A stretch of 64,000 bases of DNA from Shewanella sp. ANA-3 (GCF_000203935.1 NC_008577.1:310001-374000), one strand, 5' to 3'. Counted from the first letter of the stretch, positions 47,838 to 56,471 are shown. The notes: generated from the sequence alone by a model not told the origin. Program-made: numbers and translations.

Positions 47838-48269
47838 CTACAGGATAACCAATTCCCCTGTTTGGGTTATGCCACACGGCCAGACACCGTTTTTATATAA
47901 CGCTAAGATGGTTAACCATTTTCCAGGCTGATTGGAAAGGACTTCTTTGGCTGCATGTTTACAAGCGAACAGCGCGCTACCCTTCATTGGCTCTGTATAG
48001 TTATGTGGGCCATTAACGAGTTTAGGGTGAGCATTCCCTACAGTGCGCAACGATCTTAACGCGGCTTTATAAACCCTCTTCTCAGCCTCTTTGTCGTAAG
48101 GCCGTTGGTCTGCATTAGCCGTAAATGTTCCTTCGAACGGATCGGATTGATCTCTACTGGTCGGCAACCAATCCCATTCAAATTGCAATTGAGAAAGCGC
48201 TAAGATGTGCTCAGCTTGGCTCAACCAATTGGTATTCTCTATTTGTTCAATCAGTGTTTCGATGTTCAT
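47838..48269 (-). CDS. Protein of unknown function, 143 residues
   Basis: A soluble, helical-looking protein without signal or membrane segment (MNIETLIEQIENTNWLSQAEHIL...). It is rich in Trp (EWDWLP, KWLTILALYKNGVWPCG). I recognise no family. It is the first of three unknown minus-strand genes in an AT-rich islet between two similar terminator hairpins. Confidence 0.68.
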   Translation of the reverse strand: MNIETLIEQIENTNWLSQAEHILALSQLQFEWDWLPTSRDQSDPFEGTFTANADQRPYDKEAEKRVYKAALRSLRTVGNAHPKLVNGPHNYTEPMKGSALFACKHAAKEVLSNQPGKWLTILALYKNGVWPCGITQTGELVIL

Positions 48270-48323
48270 TAGTTGTTAATGCCCAAAGCGGTTCTGTGAC
48301 TTTATTACGATACTTTGTTAGCT

Positions 48324-48800
48324 CTATTTTGATTGACCAATCAATAGCTTGAGATTATCCCAAAAGGTCTTAGCGGTATTTAAATTCTTGTGGCCAGCTT
48401 GGGTTAGTACGAGATCAGTAGACTGTCTTTCTATACACACTAGCACCCGTTCCTTGAGCTGTTTCCCCATTTTGTCGTCCATCAATAATGCTGAGAGGGC
48501 GATGCTAATAGTGGCCACATCATTAATCGATAAAGTTGTGTAGCTATTGGTGATCATTTTCTTGAGGACGGCGGGTGGATACTCGGGGATCCATTGTTTT
48601 ACTCCCCAAATTTTTAATAACCGATCGAGAAAGCCCTTTGGATTTTTTGTTCTCTGTCTCCACTCGATATAAATTCCTAGCGCATCCATAAACGAATCAA
48701 AATACCAATCTTGGAATTGCGCCACTAATTCATAATCTTCTGGTTTCGCGCTTTTAAACTTATCTAATACTACAGAAGTTGATAATTCTTCCATACACAT
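48324..48800 (-). CDS. Protein of unknown function, about 158 residues
   Basis: From ATG 48800 (MCMEELSTSVVLDKFKS), a soluble, mostly alpha-helical protein with a Trp/Phe-rich stretch (LVAQFQDWYFDSFMDALGIYIEWRQRTKNP). ATG 48794 is an alternative. No signal, no family recognised. The sequence upstream (48841-48962) is a diverged repeat of that upstream of the next gene. Confidence 0.68.
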   Translation of the reverse strand: MCMEELSTSVVLDKFKSAKPEDYELVAQFQDWYFDSFMDALGIYIEWRQRTKNPKGFLDRLLKIWGVKQWIPEYPPAVLKKMITNSYTTLSINDVATISIALSALLMDDKMGKQLKERVLVCIERQSTDLVLTQAGHKNLNTAKTFWDNLKLLIGQSK

Positions 48801-48890
48801 TACTTCGATGAACCTGAAAAACACATAACAATTTGTATTGTGCATGCGCACATAATCTTTCTTCAGGCTACTTGGTAAAATAATTTGCAG

Positions 48891-48962
48891 CCTACTGATT
48901 TACATTTTGTTTATACAGTAGCAAAAATCATTTTTAGCTGGAACTATGCATTTGCATGATTT
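48891..48962 (-). repeat. Direct repeat copy A (upstream of gene at 48324)
   Basis: Seventy-two bases that align without gaps to 49462-49533 with 50 identities by eye, including ACTGATTTA, TTATAC and GCATGAT. The similarity extends outward over about 50 bases that begin TGCATGCGCACATAA versus TGCATAGTGCACATAA. Confidence 0.75.
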
Positions 48963-48972
48963 TTCTAGTTTT

Positions 48973-49383
48973 TTAAATGCATATTTCATTGCTGAATTGA
49001 AGGTTCATAATGTTTGTTACAGTAGTTTGAGAACCATCACGAATATCGATAGATATCCAATTTCCAGCTTCAAGGTATGAACGTAGCTGAGGTTCATTAC
49101 AGACTTTACTATTAATTATAGATTTGGAATTAGACTTTATCTTTTCGATATCAACATTTGGTTTATCCATTCCTTGTATTTCTAGTGCCAAGGATATTCC
49201 TGATGCGCTAGTTTTGAACCATGTCATTTTTATCTTTTCGTCATCGTCAGTAAAATACACTCGCATCCTTTCTTCTAAGCTTTTTTCTGGTTGTTCTTTT
49301 AAATATTCGACGTAATACATCCAGCCAAGGTTTAGTGTAAATGCCACAAAAATTAAGGTTTTTAGGGGGTTATTAAATTTCAC
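48973..49383 (-). CDS. Small exported or anchored protein of unknown function
   Basis: About 136 residues from a GTG at 49383, or up to 149 from a GTG at 49422. A hydrophobic segment (TLIFVAFTLNLGWMYYV) near the N-terminus makes a signal anchor; the rest is hydrophilic and basic-acidic mixed (LKEQPEKSLEERMRVYFTDDDEK). Codon use is AT-rich like the neighbouring islet genes. It is flanked by copies A and B of the repeat. Neither start has a strong ribosome site. Confidence 0.62.
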   Translation of the reverse strand: MKFNNPLKTLIFVAFTLNLGWMYYVEYLKEQPEKSLEERMRVYFTDDDEKIKMTWFKTSASGISLALEIQGMDKPNVDIEKIKSNSKSIINSKVCNEPQLRSYLEAGNWISIDIRDGSQTTVTNIMNLQFSNEICI

Positions 49384-49461
49384 AACGTTCGACCGAGTGT
49401 ATATGACATTTGCATAGTGCACATAAGCTCACATCCTATGATTTAGCAGAAAAACTTTCAA

Positions 49462-49533
49462 CCAACTGATTTAAATATAATTTATACGGTACAAAGAATC
49501 ATTATGGGGAGAACGGGTTCACTAGCATGATTT
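49462..49533 (-). repeat. Direct repeat copy B (upstream of gene at 48973)
   Basis: Partner of the repeat at 48891; same orientation, offset 571 bases. The pair flanks the gene at 48973. Confidence 0.75.
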
Positions 49534-49651
49534 CAGAACATTTTTATACGTGTTAGTCATATGGCACGCAGATTACGTTAATGCTTGAAAGGTAAATTAT
49601 GGGAATTGGTGAGACCACTGTCCGTCCCATGACTTGCCTACAAAAGAGAGC

Positions 49652-49679
49652 AAAAAGCCGAGATGATTCTCGGCTTTTT
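49652..49679. terminator. Terminator of the large minus-strand operon
   Basis: AAAAAGCCGAGA, loop TGAT, TCTCGGCTTTTT, 28 bases past the stop of the HEAT-repeat gene. Stem matches the hairpin at 47705 at ten or eleven positions. Confidence 0.88.
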
Positions 49680-49706
49680 ATTAACGCTTTTACGAATCCA
49701 AAGGGA

Positions 49707-50450
49707 TTAGTAGTACTTCTTCAGATAGCTTTCAGCGTAGCTTTTCAGCTTTTTGTTTGGGTTGTTGTTGGCAATATTTTCAATCACTTCGCGGTATTGC
49801 GTATTGCCCGATGCGGCGAGGGCTTTAGCCATATTGGCGTAGGTGTCGATGGCTAACTTGTCGTTGCTCATTAGGCGTGGATTTTTCAGCTCAACGCTAA
49901 GGCGCTCTAATAGAAAATCATCGTAGTTTTGATCGTCCATTATGCGTTTAGCGGCGAGGCGCATCAGCTCTAAATCATCGCTTTTCAAGGCGTTGGCAAA
50001 GGCATTGTTCTTAGGGCTTTGCTCGGCCACATATTGGCTGTTATCCGCTAAAATGGCGTTCCACTTCTTGTATTGCGCTAGATTTTCAAGGGCTTGTGAT
50101 GCGTACTTCTTTAGCTTCTTATGGTAGCTGCCATTAACTATGTTGCTGATGGTCGCGCTGTATTTGTCATTACCCGAGTAAGCTAAGCCTTTGACTAACC
50201 AAGCGCTGTAGTCGATGGCGTTTTTCTCGGTGGCGAGGGGCAGGGATTCGAGCAGTTTGGCCTCTAACACATCGTAAATGGCGGGATCGGATAATCCGGC
50301 AATCGTCAGGGCTTCGATGGCTTGTTTTTGCTTAAATTGATTGTCGCCTTTAAAAATTTCTTGATAGGTTTCAACCGTATATTCCTGCGCCCATACGGGT
50401 GAGCCCAGTAAGCTAATGCCGAGTAAAATGCTTGCTACTAATGGTTTCAT
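49707..50450 (-). CDS. Exported HEAT-repeat-like helical protein, last gene of polyene operon
   Basis: A 247-residue protein. Residues 1-21 are a signal peptide (ILLGISLLGSPVWAQ). The rest has degenerate helical repeats (QAIEALTIAGLSDPAIYDVLEAKLL, TISNIVNGSYHKKLKKYASQALENLAQYK, REVIENIANNNPNKKLKSYAESYLKK) of HEAT/PBS type. A periplasmic scaffold role in the neighbouring polyene export machinery is inferred from its place ten bases after the ketosynthase gene. Confidence 0.8.
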   Translation of the reverse strand: MKPLVASILLGISLLGSPVWAQEYTVETYQEIFKGDNQFKQKQAIEALTIAGLSDPAIYDVLEAKLLESLPLATEKNAIDYSAWLVKGLAYSGNDKYSATISNIVNGSYHKKLKKYASQALENLAQYKKWNAILADNSQYVAEQSPKNNAFANALKSDDLELMRLAAKRIMDDQNYDDFLLERLSVELKNPRLMSNDKLAIDTYANMAKALAASGNTQYREVIENIANNNPNKKLKSYAESYLKKYY

Positions 50451-50460
50451 TGATATGTCC

Positions 50461-51714
50461 TTATGTCGTTTTCCAGCGTTTAAAAATCAGTGAGGTGTTG
50501 ATGCCGCCAAAGGCGAAGTTATTGCTCATCACATAGTCAGTGTCGAGTGTACGTGGCTCGCCGCGAATGTAATCGAGTGCGGCACATTCTGGGTCGATAT
50601 TGTCGAGATTAAGCGTGGGGGCAAACCAGCCCGCATTCATCATTTCGATACTGACCCATGCCTCTAACGCGCCGCAGGCACCTAAGGTATGGCCTGTGTA
50701 GCTTTTCAGGGATGAAATCGGCATATCCGCACCAAATACTGCATGCGTTGCATGGGTTTCGGCAACGTCACCACGATCGGTGGCTGTGCCGTGGGCATTT
50801 ACATAGCCAATGGCATCGGGCGTGAGCGCCGCATCCTTAAGGGCTAAGCGAATGGCGATTTCCATGGTATCGCTATTGGGCTGAGTCACATGCTGACCAT
50901 CGGAGTTAGTGCCAAAACCGACGATCTCGGCGTAAATTTTCGCGCCGCGCGCCATGGCGTGTTCTAACTCTTCGAGTACCAGCGTACAAGCGCCTTCACC
51001 AATCACTAAACCGTCGCGATGGGCATCGAAGGGGCGAGGCGTTAACTCAGGGGTGGCATTTTTAGTGCTGGTGGCAAACAGGGTGTCGAATACCACGGCC
51101 TCGGTCGGGCAGAGTTCTTCACCGCCGCCCGCGAGCATTAAGGTCTGTTGCCCGTATTTGATGGCCTCATAGGCGTAACCTATGCCTTGGCTGCCCGAAG
51201 TACAGGCGCTGCTGGTGGTATGAATGCGTCCCTTAAGACCAAAGAATACCCCCACGTTTACCGCAGTGGTGTGTGCCATCATGCGGATATAGCTGGTGGC
51301 GGTGACGCCTGACATATCGCCATTTTTGAGCATATCGCCAAAGGCGACCAGCGGGTCAGTACTGCCGGTGGAAGAACCATAGGCAATCCCCATTTCCCCC
51401 GAGGTGACGATAGGATCGTCCAAGAGTCCAGCATCCATCAGCGCAAGTTCGCTGGCGCGAGTCGCCATAATCGAGACGCGTCCCATGGAGCGGATCTTTT
51501 TGCGGGAATAGTGGCTCGGCACCTCAAAGTCAGTAATAGGTGCAGCTAAGCGGGTGTTCAGCCCGTCATATTTATCCCATTCCGCCATCGTCACGACACA
51601 GTTTTTTTGTGCCTTAAGGCTGCTTGCGATACTCGGCCAGTCATGGCCTAGGGCACTGATGCCACCGATACCAGTAACGACGACTCGTCTGCCTAGGGGA
51701 TTGCGCTGCGTCAT
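50461..51714 (-). CDS. Beta-ketoacyl-ACP synthase, FabB/FabF-like
   Basis: A 417-residue condensing enzyme. Catalytic Cys171 (TTSSACTSGSQ), His in NAHGTATDRGD and His in SYTGHTLGACGALE complete the Cys-His-His triad. The protein extends a chain on an acyl carrier protein in type II fashion. It directly abuts the ketoreductase gene (no spacing), and a second ketosynthase lies further up. In aryl polyene systems such pairs can act as ketosynthase and chain-length partner, but both here keep the full triad. Confidence 0.93.
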   Translation of the reverse strand: MTQRNPLGRRVVVTGIGGISALGHDWPSIASSLKAQKNCVVTMAEWDKYDGLNTRLAAPITDFEVPSHYSRKKIRSMGRVSIMATRASELALMDAGLLDDPIVTSGEMGIAYGSSTGSTDPLVAFGDMLKNGDMSGVTATSYIRMMAHTTAVNVGVFFGLKGRIHTTSSACTSGSQGIGYAYEAIKYGQQTLMLAGGGEELCPTEAVVFDTLFATSTKNATPELTPRPFDAHRDGLVIGEGACTLVLEELEHAMARGAKIYAEIVGFGTNSDGQHVTQPNSDTMEIAIRLALKDAALTPDAIGYVNAHGTATDRGDVAETHATHAVFGADMPISSLKSYTGHTLGACGALEAWVSIEMMNAGWFAPTLNLDNIDPECAALDYIRGEPRTLDTDYVMSNNFAFGGINTSLIFKRWKTT

Positions 51715-52440
51715 TTAGATCATGCCTCCATTCACCGAAATCACTTGGCGCGTGATATAGGCAGCATCGTCCGACATTAAAAAAGCGGCTAAGGCGGCGA
51801 TTTCATTCGGTTTACCCATGCGTCGCATAGGCACTAACTGCTCGACCATATCCTTAGGAATATCCGCCACCATATCGGTTTCGATCAAACCTGGGGCGAT
51901 ACAGTTGACGGTGATTTTACGTTTGGCCAGCTCTAAGGACAGCGCCTTAGTGGCACCAATCAACCCGGCCTTAGAGGCGCTGTAGTTGACCTGTCCACGG
52001 TTGCCCGCAATGCCTGACACTGAGGCTAGAGTGATGATACGGCCACCCTTGCGGCCTTGTACCATGGGCATTACGCAGGGGTGAATGACATTGTAAAAAC
52101 CATCGAGGTTAGTGTGGATCACGCTGTCCCACTCGGCTTCACTCATCGCTGGGAAGGCATTGTCACGGTTGATGCCAGCATTGAGTATCACGCCATAATA
52201 GGCGCCATTGGCCTCGATATCGGCCTCAATGGCGGCTTTTACCGCGGCGCGGTCGGCAACATCAAACTTCAATAGGCTGACGTTCACCCCAAGGGCGCTA
52301 AGCTCTGCGGCGCTGGCATCGGCTGCGGCCTGATTGCTGTGATAATGCAGCGCGATATCGTAGCCCGCCGCGGCCAGTTTAAGGGCGATGGCTTTGCCAA
52401 TACCGCGGCTCGAACCTGTGACTAATACTCTGTTATTCAT
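51715..52440 (-). CDS. 3-oxoacyl-ACP reductase FabG-like (SDR)
   Basis: A 241-residue NADPH reductase. Motifs: VTGSSRGIGKAIALKL, NAGINRD, ASVSGIAGNRGQVNYSASKAG (Ser-Tyr-Lys), PGLIETDMV. It reduces the beta-keto group during polyene assembly. The 125 bases between it and the next gene contain no open frame long enough for an acyl carrier protein. Confidence 0.94.
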   Translation of the reverse strand: MNNRVLVTGSSRGIGKAIALKLAAAGYDIALHYHSNQAAADASAAELSALGVNVSLLKFDVADRAAVKAAIEADIEANGAYYGVILNAGINRDNAFPAMSEAEWDSVIHTNLDGFYNVIHPCVMPMVQGRKGGRIITLASVSGIAGNRGQVNYSASKAGLIGATKALSLELAKRKITVNCIAPGLIETDMVADIPKDMVEQLVPMRRMGKPNEIAALAAFLMSDDAAYITRQVISVNGGMI

Positions 52441-52565
52441 CTTTATTTCTCCACCCGTGATGCTTGATGATGAGTTGTTTATGCATCAAAGGGCTAAATC
52501 CTTTTGTAGTGCGACTGACGTTGCGTCGGTTTAAAGCTTGGCGCTTGTGAGCGCTAGGCCAGACA

Positions 52566-53105
52566 TTAAGCCTGACTGGAGGCGATATACGCTTGGGTGT
52601 CCTGGGGTTGGAACACGTTCACATTGGCCTCGGCCACGAGTTGTGGTGTTTGCTCCGCTCCCGCCTCGGGCAACAGATAAATCTGGCAATCGAATACCGC
52701 CAGTCCCGACTCTTCCTGATAGAGGCGTTTAACCCGAGTGCGGTAGCGGCGATTGAGTTCGTACTGCGCTGTGTGCAAGGCTAATTTACGCGATCCCAAT
52801 AAAAAACCTACTCGGATTTTATCGTGGCGCAGTTTGGCCTCGACGCCGGCGAGGGCCGCGATGCTCTGTGCCATATACTCGATACCCACATAATTGGGAA
52901 CGGCCTGACGTTGCTCGTCAAAATAAGCACTCAGAGGAGTGATCTGCACTTCGGTTTCGAGCGCATCCTGCTGATGGCGAATAATCTTATCAATCAAGAT
53001 CATTGGCGCGCGGTGCGGAATAAAATCGGCAATATTCTGCTCGGCTAATTGTTGCAGCCACATCGGCTCGGCGGGTGCCATTGCAGTGTCAGTAGAACTG
53101 GACAT
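52566..53105 (-). CDS. 3-hydroxyacyl-ACP dehydratase, hot-dog, ApeP-like
   Basis: A 179-residue hot-dog protein: IADFIPHRAPMILIDKIIRH and VGIEYMAQSIAALAGVEAKLRHDK are the two halves of the FabA/FabZ-type active site. It is longer at the C-terminus than FabZ (about 150). It removes water to set double bonds in the growing polyene. It starts five bases past the stop of the second ketosynthase gene. Confidence 0.88.
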   Translation of the reverse strand: MSSSTDTAMAPAEPMWLQQLAEQNIADFIPHRAPMILIDKIIRHQQDALETEVQITPLSAYFDEQRQAVPNYVGIEYMAQSIAALAGVEAKLRHDKIRVGFLLGSRKLALHTAQYELNRRYRTRVKRLYQEESGLAVFDCQIYLLPEAGAEQTPQLVAEANVNVFQPQDTQAYIASSQA

Positions 53106-53110
53106 AAATC

Positions 53111-54328
53111 TTAAGCCCCTTTACGGCAAAAAATCAGGCAGGCATTGCTGCCGCCAAAGGCGAAGGAGTTGCTCATCACATAGTTCAGCCTGCCATGCTC
53201 GGCACATTGTTTGGGCGCGACTAAGGCTATGCTGGGATCCTGTGGATCTGGCTGCCCATCAAACCTGTGGGGAGGCAGGGCAAGATGGTGATTATGGGGT
53301 GAGAGCAGTAAATAACAAAATGCGGCTTCAATCGCGCCCGCGGCACCTAAGGTATGGCCGACCAGCGGTTTGGTTGAGCTTGCGGGTGGCGGCGTGTCGC
53401 CAAATACCGAGGCTACGGCACGGCTTTCCATCGCATCATTTTTAGGCGTTGCTGTACCATGTAAGTTTATATAATCAATCTGTTGCGCCGATATCTGTGC
53501 ATCATCAAGCGCGGCCTGCATGGCGGCAATTGCCCCCGCACCTTCGGGATGTGGCGCCGACATATGGTGCGCATCGCTCGACTCGCCTATGCCTGCAAGC
53601 AAAACGCAGGCTTCATTTGCTGTGTTGTCTGTCGCTAAGGTCAGAGTAAATAGCGCGGCGCCTTCACCGATATTGATGCCATCGCGGTTGGCGCTGAAGG
53701 GGTTGCAATGTCCCTTGGAAACCGATTCTAAGGCGTGAAATCCGTTGACTGTCAGTTGGCACAGGCTGTCGATACCGCCGACGATCACCATATCGCACAG
53801 CTTGGCCTCGAGTAGGCGTTTGGCGCTGGCAAATACCTTGGCGCTAGAGGAGCAGGCGGTCGAAATGGTGTAGCAAGGGCCTTGGAGCTCAAATAACTGG
53901 CGTAGAAAATCGCTGGTGCTACCGAGTTCCTGCTGGAAATAATGGTAATCGGCGGGGAAGTGGCCGTGTTGATTGCGATAGGCCAAGGCGGCTTCGCCTT
54001 TCGAAATTCCCGAGGTGCTGGTGCCTAAGACCACGCCGATACGGTCGGCGCCAAACTCACCTTTGGCTTGCTCTACGGCATCGCGAATTTGCAGTGCGGC
54101 AGCAAGGAGCAACTGATTATTGCGACAATCGAATTGCGCCAGCGCGGCAGGTATCGTCGGTAACGACTCAGTGACGGGCGCAACCAGTGTCGACTCCTCA
54201 AATAGCAGGGTTTCACTGGTTTGCATGGCACTGGTATCGCCTGCAATCAAGCGGGCTAACACCTGCTCGGGCGTTTGCCCTAACGGGGTACACAATCCAA
54301 TTTGTGTAATGGCGACTCTGTTGTTCAT
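53111..54328 (-). CDS. Second beta-ketoacyl-ACP synthase
   Basis: A 405-residue condensing enzyme with Cys159 (ISTACSSSAK), His in NLHGTATPKND and His in LVGHTLGAAG. It shows only about a third likeness by eye to the other synthase, so a separate substrate or chain-length role is likely. The gap of 96 bases to the DUF3261 gene contains nothing else. An initiating or elongating role in the aryl polyene path is inferred. Confidence 0.92.
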   Translation of the reverse strand: MNNRVAITQIGLCTPLGQTPEQVLARLIAGDTSAMQTSETLLFEESTLVAPVTESLPTIPAALAQFDCRNNQLLLAAALQIRDAVEQAKGEFGADRIGVVLGTSTSGISKGEAALAYRNQHGHFPADYHYFQQELGSTSDFLRQLFELQGPCYTISTACSSSAKVFASAKRLLEAKLCDMVIVGGIDSLCQLTVNGFHALESVSKGHCNPFSANRDGINIGEGAALFTLTLATDNTANEACVLLAGIGESSDAHHMSAPHPEGAGAIAAMQAALDDAQISAQQIDYINLHGTATPKNDAMESRAVASVFGDTPPPASSTKPLVGHTLGAAGAIEAAFCYLLLSPHNHHLALPPHRFDGQPDPQDPSIALVAPKQCAEHGRLNYVMSNSFAFGGSNACLIFCRKGA

Positions 54329-54424
54329 TGCTGCTTGCTATACCTATGGCCTTTGATGTGAGCAAGGCTAAAGGCTCATATCGATTGGCTGTTAACGGGT
54401 GCCTATGGCATTGTCAAAAGACGA

Positions 54425-55159
54425 TTAAATGGGTTGTATCTCTAACTCAAACTTTGCCTGTGGCATGGTCAAATTAATGTGTGCTTGCCAGAGGGCATCA
54501 TCGGTCTGTTGCTGATAACGGATTTGTATCACTTGAGTTTGGCTATCGCTGCGACTGATAAGCGTATCTTGGCTATAAAACTGGCGACAGGGAAGAGTGT
54601 CACACAGACCTGTCACTAACTCGCCGCCCTCTAAATGGCTTTTAATACTTTGCTCCGGCCAATAGATGAGTTGCATCATCGCCATCAGGTATTCGGCCTT
54701 AAACTCATCCCCTAGCAAGAGACTCTGTTCACTGCTGAGTGTATTCCCATCGTAAACCAAGGTAAACAATGCCTGCCCAAGGGGCGCGAGCCCGACCAGC
54801 GTCATCCGTTCCCCTTCGAGTTCGAGCTGGGTGAGTAGCTCGTGGGTGTTATCGCCCACCTTAATGCTCACCTTCTGACTAAAGGACTGGGGCGAGGATA
54901 CCCCAGCTTTGCTGTCACCTTGCTGACTATTGCCTTGAATTTTAGGGTCATTCGTCAGCGGCTTATTGAGCGGTTTATTCGTTGCAGGGCCAAAATCATG
55001 GGGCAGTGGCGCTAAGCAGTAACGCATATCTTTCGCCAAGCCAACACAGGTTTGCCGATAGAGCAGCTCGCTGCATCCCATCAAGCCTAGGCTGATAAGG
55101 AGCAGGGAAAAGGTTGCTATCGCTTTGGGGCGACCTTTGGCGTTAAGGCTTAAGCGCAT
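54425..55159 (-). CDS. DUF3261-family lipoprotein
   Basis: A 244-residue protein with lipobox LMGC and a low-complexity Asn/Lys/Pro linker (NKPLNKPLTNDPK). The C-terminal domain (about 90-244) fits DUF3261, which is found in aryl polyene and lipid-pigment clusters. Probably an outer-membrane lipoprotein receiving or anchoring the product. It follows the flavoprotein gene at four bases. Confidence 0.82.
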   Translation of the reverse strand: MRLSLNAKGRPKAIATFSLLLISLGLMGCSELLYRQTCVGLAKDMRYCLAPLPHDFGPATNKPLNKPLTNDPKIQGNSQQGDSKAGVSSPQSFSQKVSIKVGDNTHELLTQLELEGERMTLVGLAPLGQALFTLVYDGNTLSSEQSLLLGDEFKAEYLMAMMQLIYWPEQSIKSHLEGGELVTGLCDTLPCRQFYSQDTLISRSDSQTQVIQIRYQQQTDDALWQAHINLTMPQAKFELEIQPI

Positions 55160-55163
55160 CGAA

Positions 55164-56471
55164 TTACACCTCGGCTAATTCGCTAACGGCAGGTTCGGCG
55201 GTGAGTTCGGCTTCTTGCCGACATAGCTCGACCACCATATTGAGGCGTCGCTCGGAGTCTTTTACAAAGGGATTTTGCACATCCCAAGCATAGCCCGCCA
55301 AAATCGAGCAGATCATCTGTTTGATTTTAGGATTCGGATTTTCGTAAAAAATCACATCTTGGAAGCGACCATCGTACCAAGCCTGCACATAAGTGCGGAA
55401 GGTGTTCACCCCTTGCATTAACGGCGCAGAGTACTCGGCGGGCCAATCTACCGTGTTGCCATTAAGCTGTTTTAGCACGCATTTCGCCGCCATGGATGCC
55501 GACTGCATGGCAATGGTCACGCCCGATGAGAATACTGGATCGAGAAACTCGCCCGCGTTGCCTAGCAGGGCAAATTTGTCGGTGGCGAGGCGCGATACGT
55601 TGGCGGAATAGCCCTTGAGTGTCGCACAGGGCTGTGCGACCTTGGCATTGGCCAGTAATGCTTTCAGGCCGGGTTCTTCTTTGACTATGGTCAGTAGCTG
55701 CTGCTCTAAATCGCCTTCGAGACGCGCGAGTAATTGAGGCTCAGCCACGACGCCGAGTGAGCAGCGGCCGTTGCTGAAGGGAATTAACCAGTACCAAATA
55801 TCCTGATGCTGTGGGTGTACGCTAATTAAAATCTTGTTCCGGTCGAAGTCGGGATCGCTGATGTTATCTTCAACATGGGTGAAGATAGCGCTACGGGTCG
55901 GCAGTGAAGACGGCGTTTCGAGGTCGAGTAGGCGTGGTAATACTCGGCCAAAACCACTGGCATCGAGCACATATTTCGCCTCAACTTGGTACAGCTCGCC
56001 CTGCTCGTTACGCACAGTTAAACGTGGTGCGGCAGTTAAATCTATCGCCTCAACGGTTTCTCCATAACGGATCTCCACCCCAAAGCTTGCTGCGGTATCG
56101 GCAAGCAATTTGTCGAAGTTTGCCCGTTGCACTTGGAAGGTTGTGCCCGGTCCAGGGGTAAATTTGTCGGTAAAATCGAAGGTGGTATATACGCCATCGC
56201 GGCGGAAGGCGGCACCATTTTTATATTGGAATCCTGCTGCATTCAGCGCCTCTAACATGCCTGCTTCTTCAATAAATTGCATGCAGCAGGGTAGCAGACT
56301 CTCGCCGATAGAAAAGCGTGGAAAGTGTTGTTTTTCTAGCACTAATACGCGTTTGCCTTGCTTATGCAACAGACTAGCGGCAATCGAGCCCGAGGGGCCT
56401 GCGCCAATAATGGCCACATCGACGGAAAGGGAGTGAGACTGTGTGGAGCTTGCAGCGGTAGATGTGGACAT
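55164..56471 (-). CDS. Flavin-dependent halogenase-like flavoprotein
   Basis: A 435-residue FAD enzyme. The Rossmann motif is GAGPSGSIAASLL (residues 23-35), followed by HFPRFSIGESLLP. The WxWxIP signature of flavin-dependent halogenases is present as WYWLIP (residues 226-231). Lys84 in FQYKNGAAF aligns with the catalytic lysine of such halogenases. Variant-B halogenases that act on phenolic, carrier-bound substrates look like this. A plain monooxygenase or reductase of the same superfamily remains possible. The start codon directly follows the MMPL stop (TAA-ATG). Confidence 0.8.
   Translation of the reverse strand: MSTSTAASSTQSHSLSVDVAIIGAGPSGSIAASLLHKQGKRVLVLEKQHFPRFSIGESLLPCCMQFIEEAGMLEALNAAGFQYKNGAAFRRDGVYTTFDFTDKFTPGPGTTFQVQRANFDKLLADTAASFGVEIRYGETVEAIDLTAAPRLTVRNEQGELYQVEAKYVLDASGFGRVLPRLLDLETPSSLPTRSAIFTHVEDNISDPDFDRNKILISVHPQHQDIWYWLIPFSNGRCSLGVVAEPQLLARLEGDLEQQLLTIVKEEPGLKALLANAKVAQPCATLKGYSANVSRLATDKFALLGNAGEFLDPVFSSGVTIAMQSASMAAKCVLKQLNGNTVDWPAEYSAPLMQGVNTFRTYVQAWYDGRFQDVIFYENPNPKIKQMICSILAGYAWDVQNPFVKDSERRLNMVVELCRQEAELTAEPAVSELAEV

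Noticed and set aside
47640-48330. Possible integron attC site around the CatB-like gene and islet
   Set aside because: Looked for the core pair RYYYAAC/GTTRRRY; stretches such as GCTAAC...GCATTAAC lack the second core in the right orientation, and no integrase is present.
48891-49533. LexA-like boxes in the direct repeats (CTGTATAAAC)
   Set aside because: Only one half of CTGT-N8-ACAG is present in either copy.
49599-49856. Plus-strand open frame overlapping the 3' end of the HEAT-repeat gene
   Set aside because: It is antisense to a well-supported gene and crosses a terminator hairpin; composition is not protein-like.
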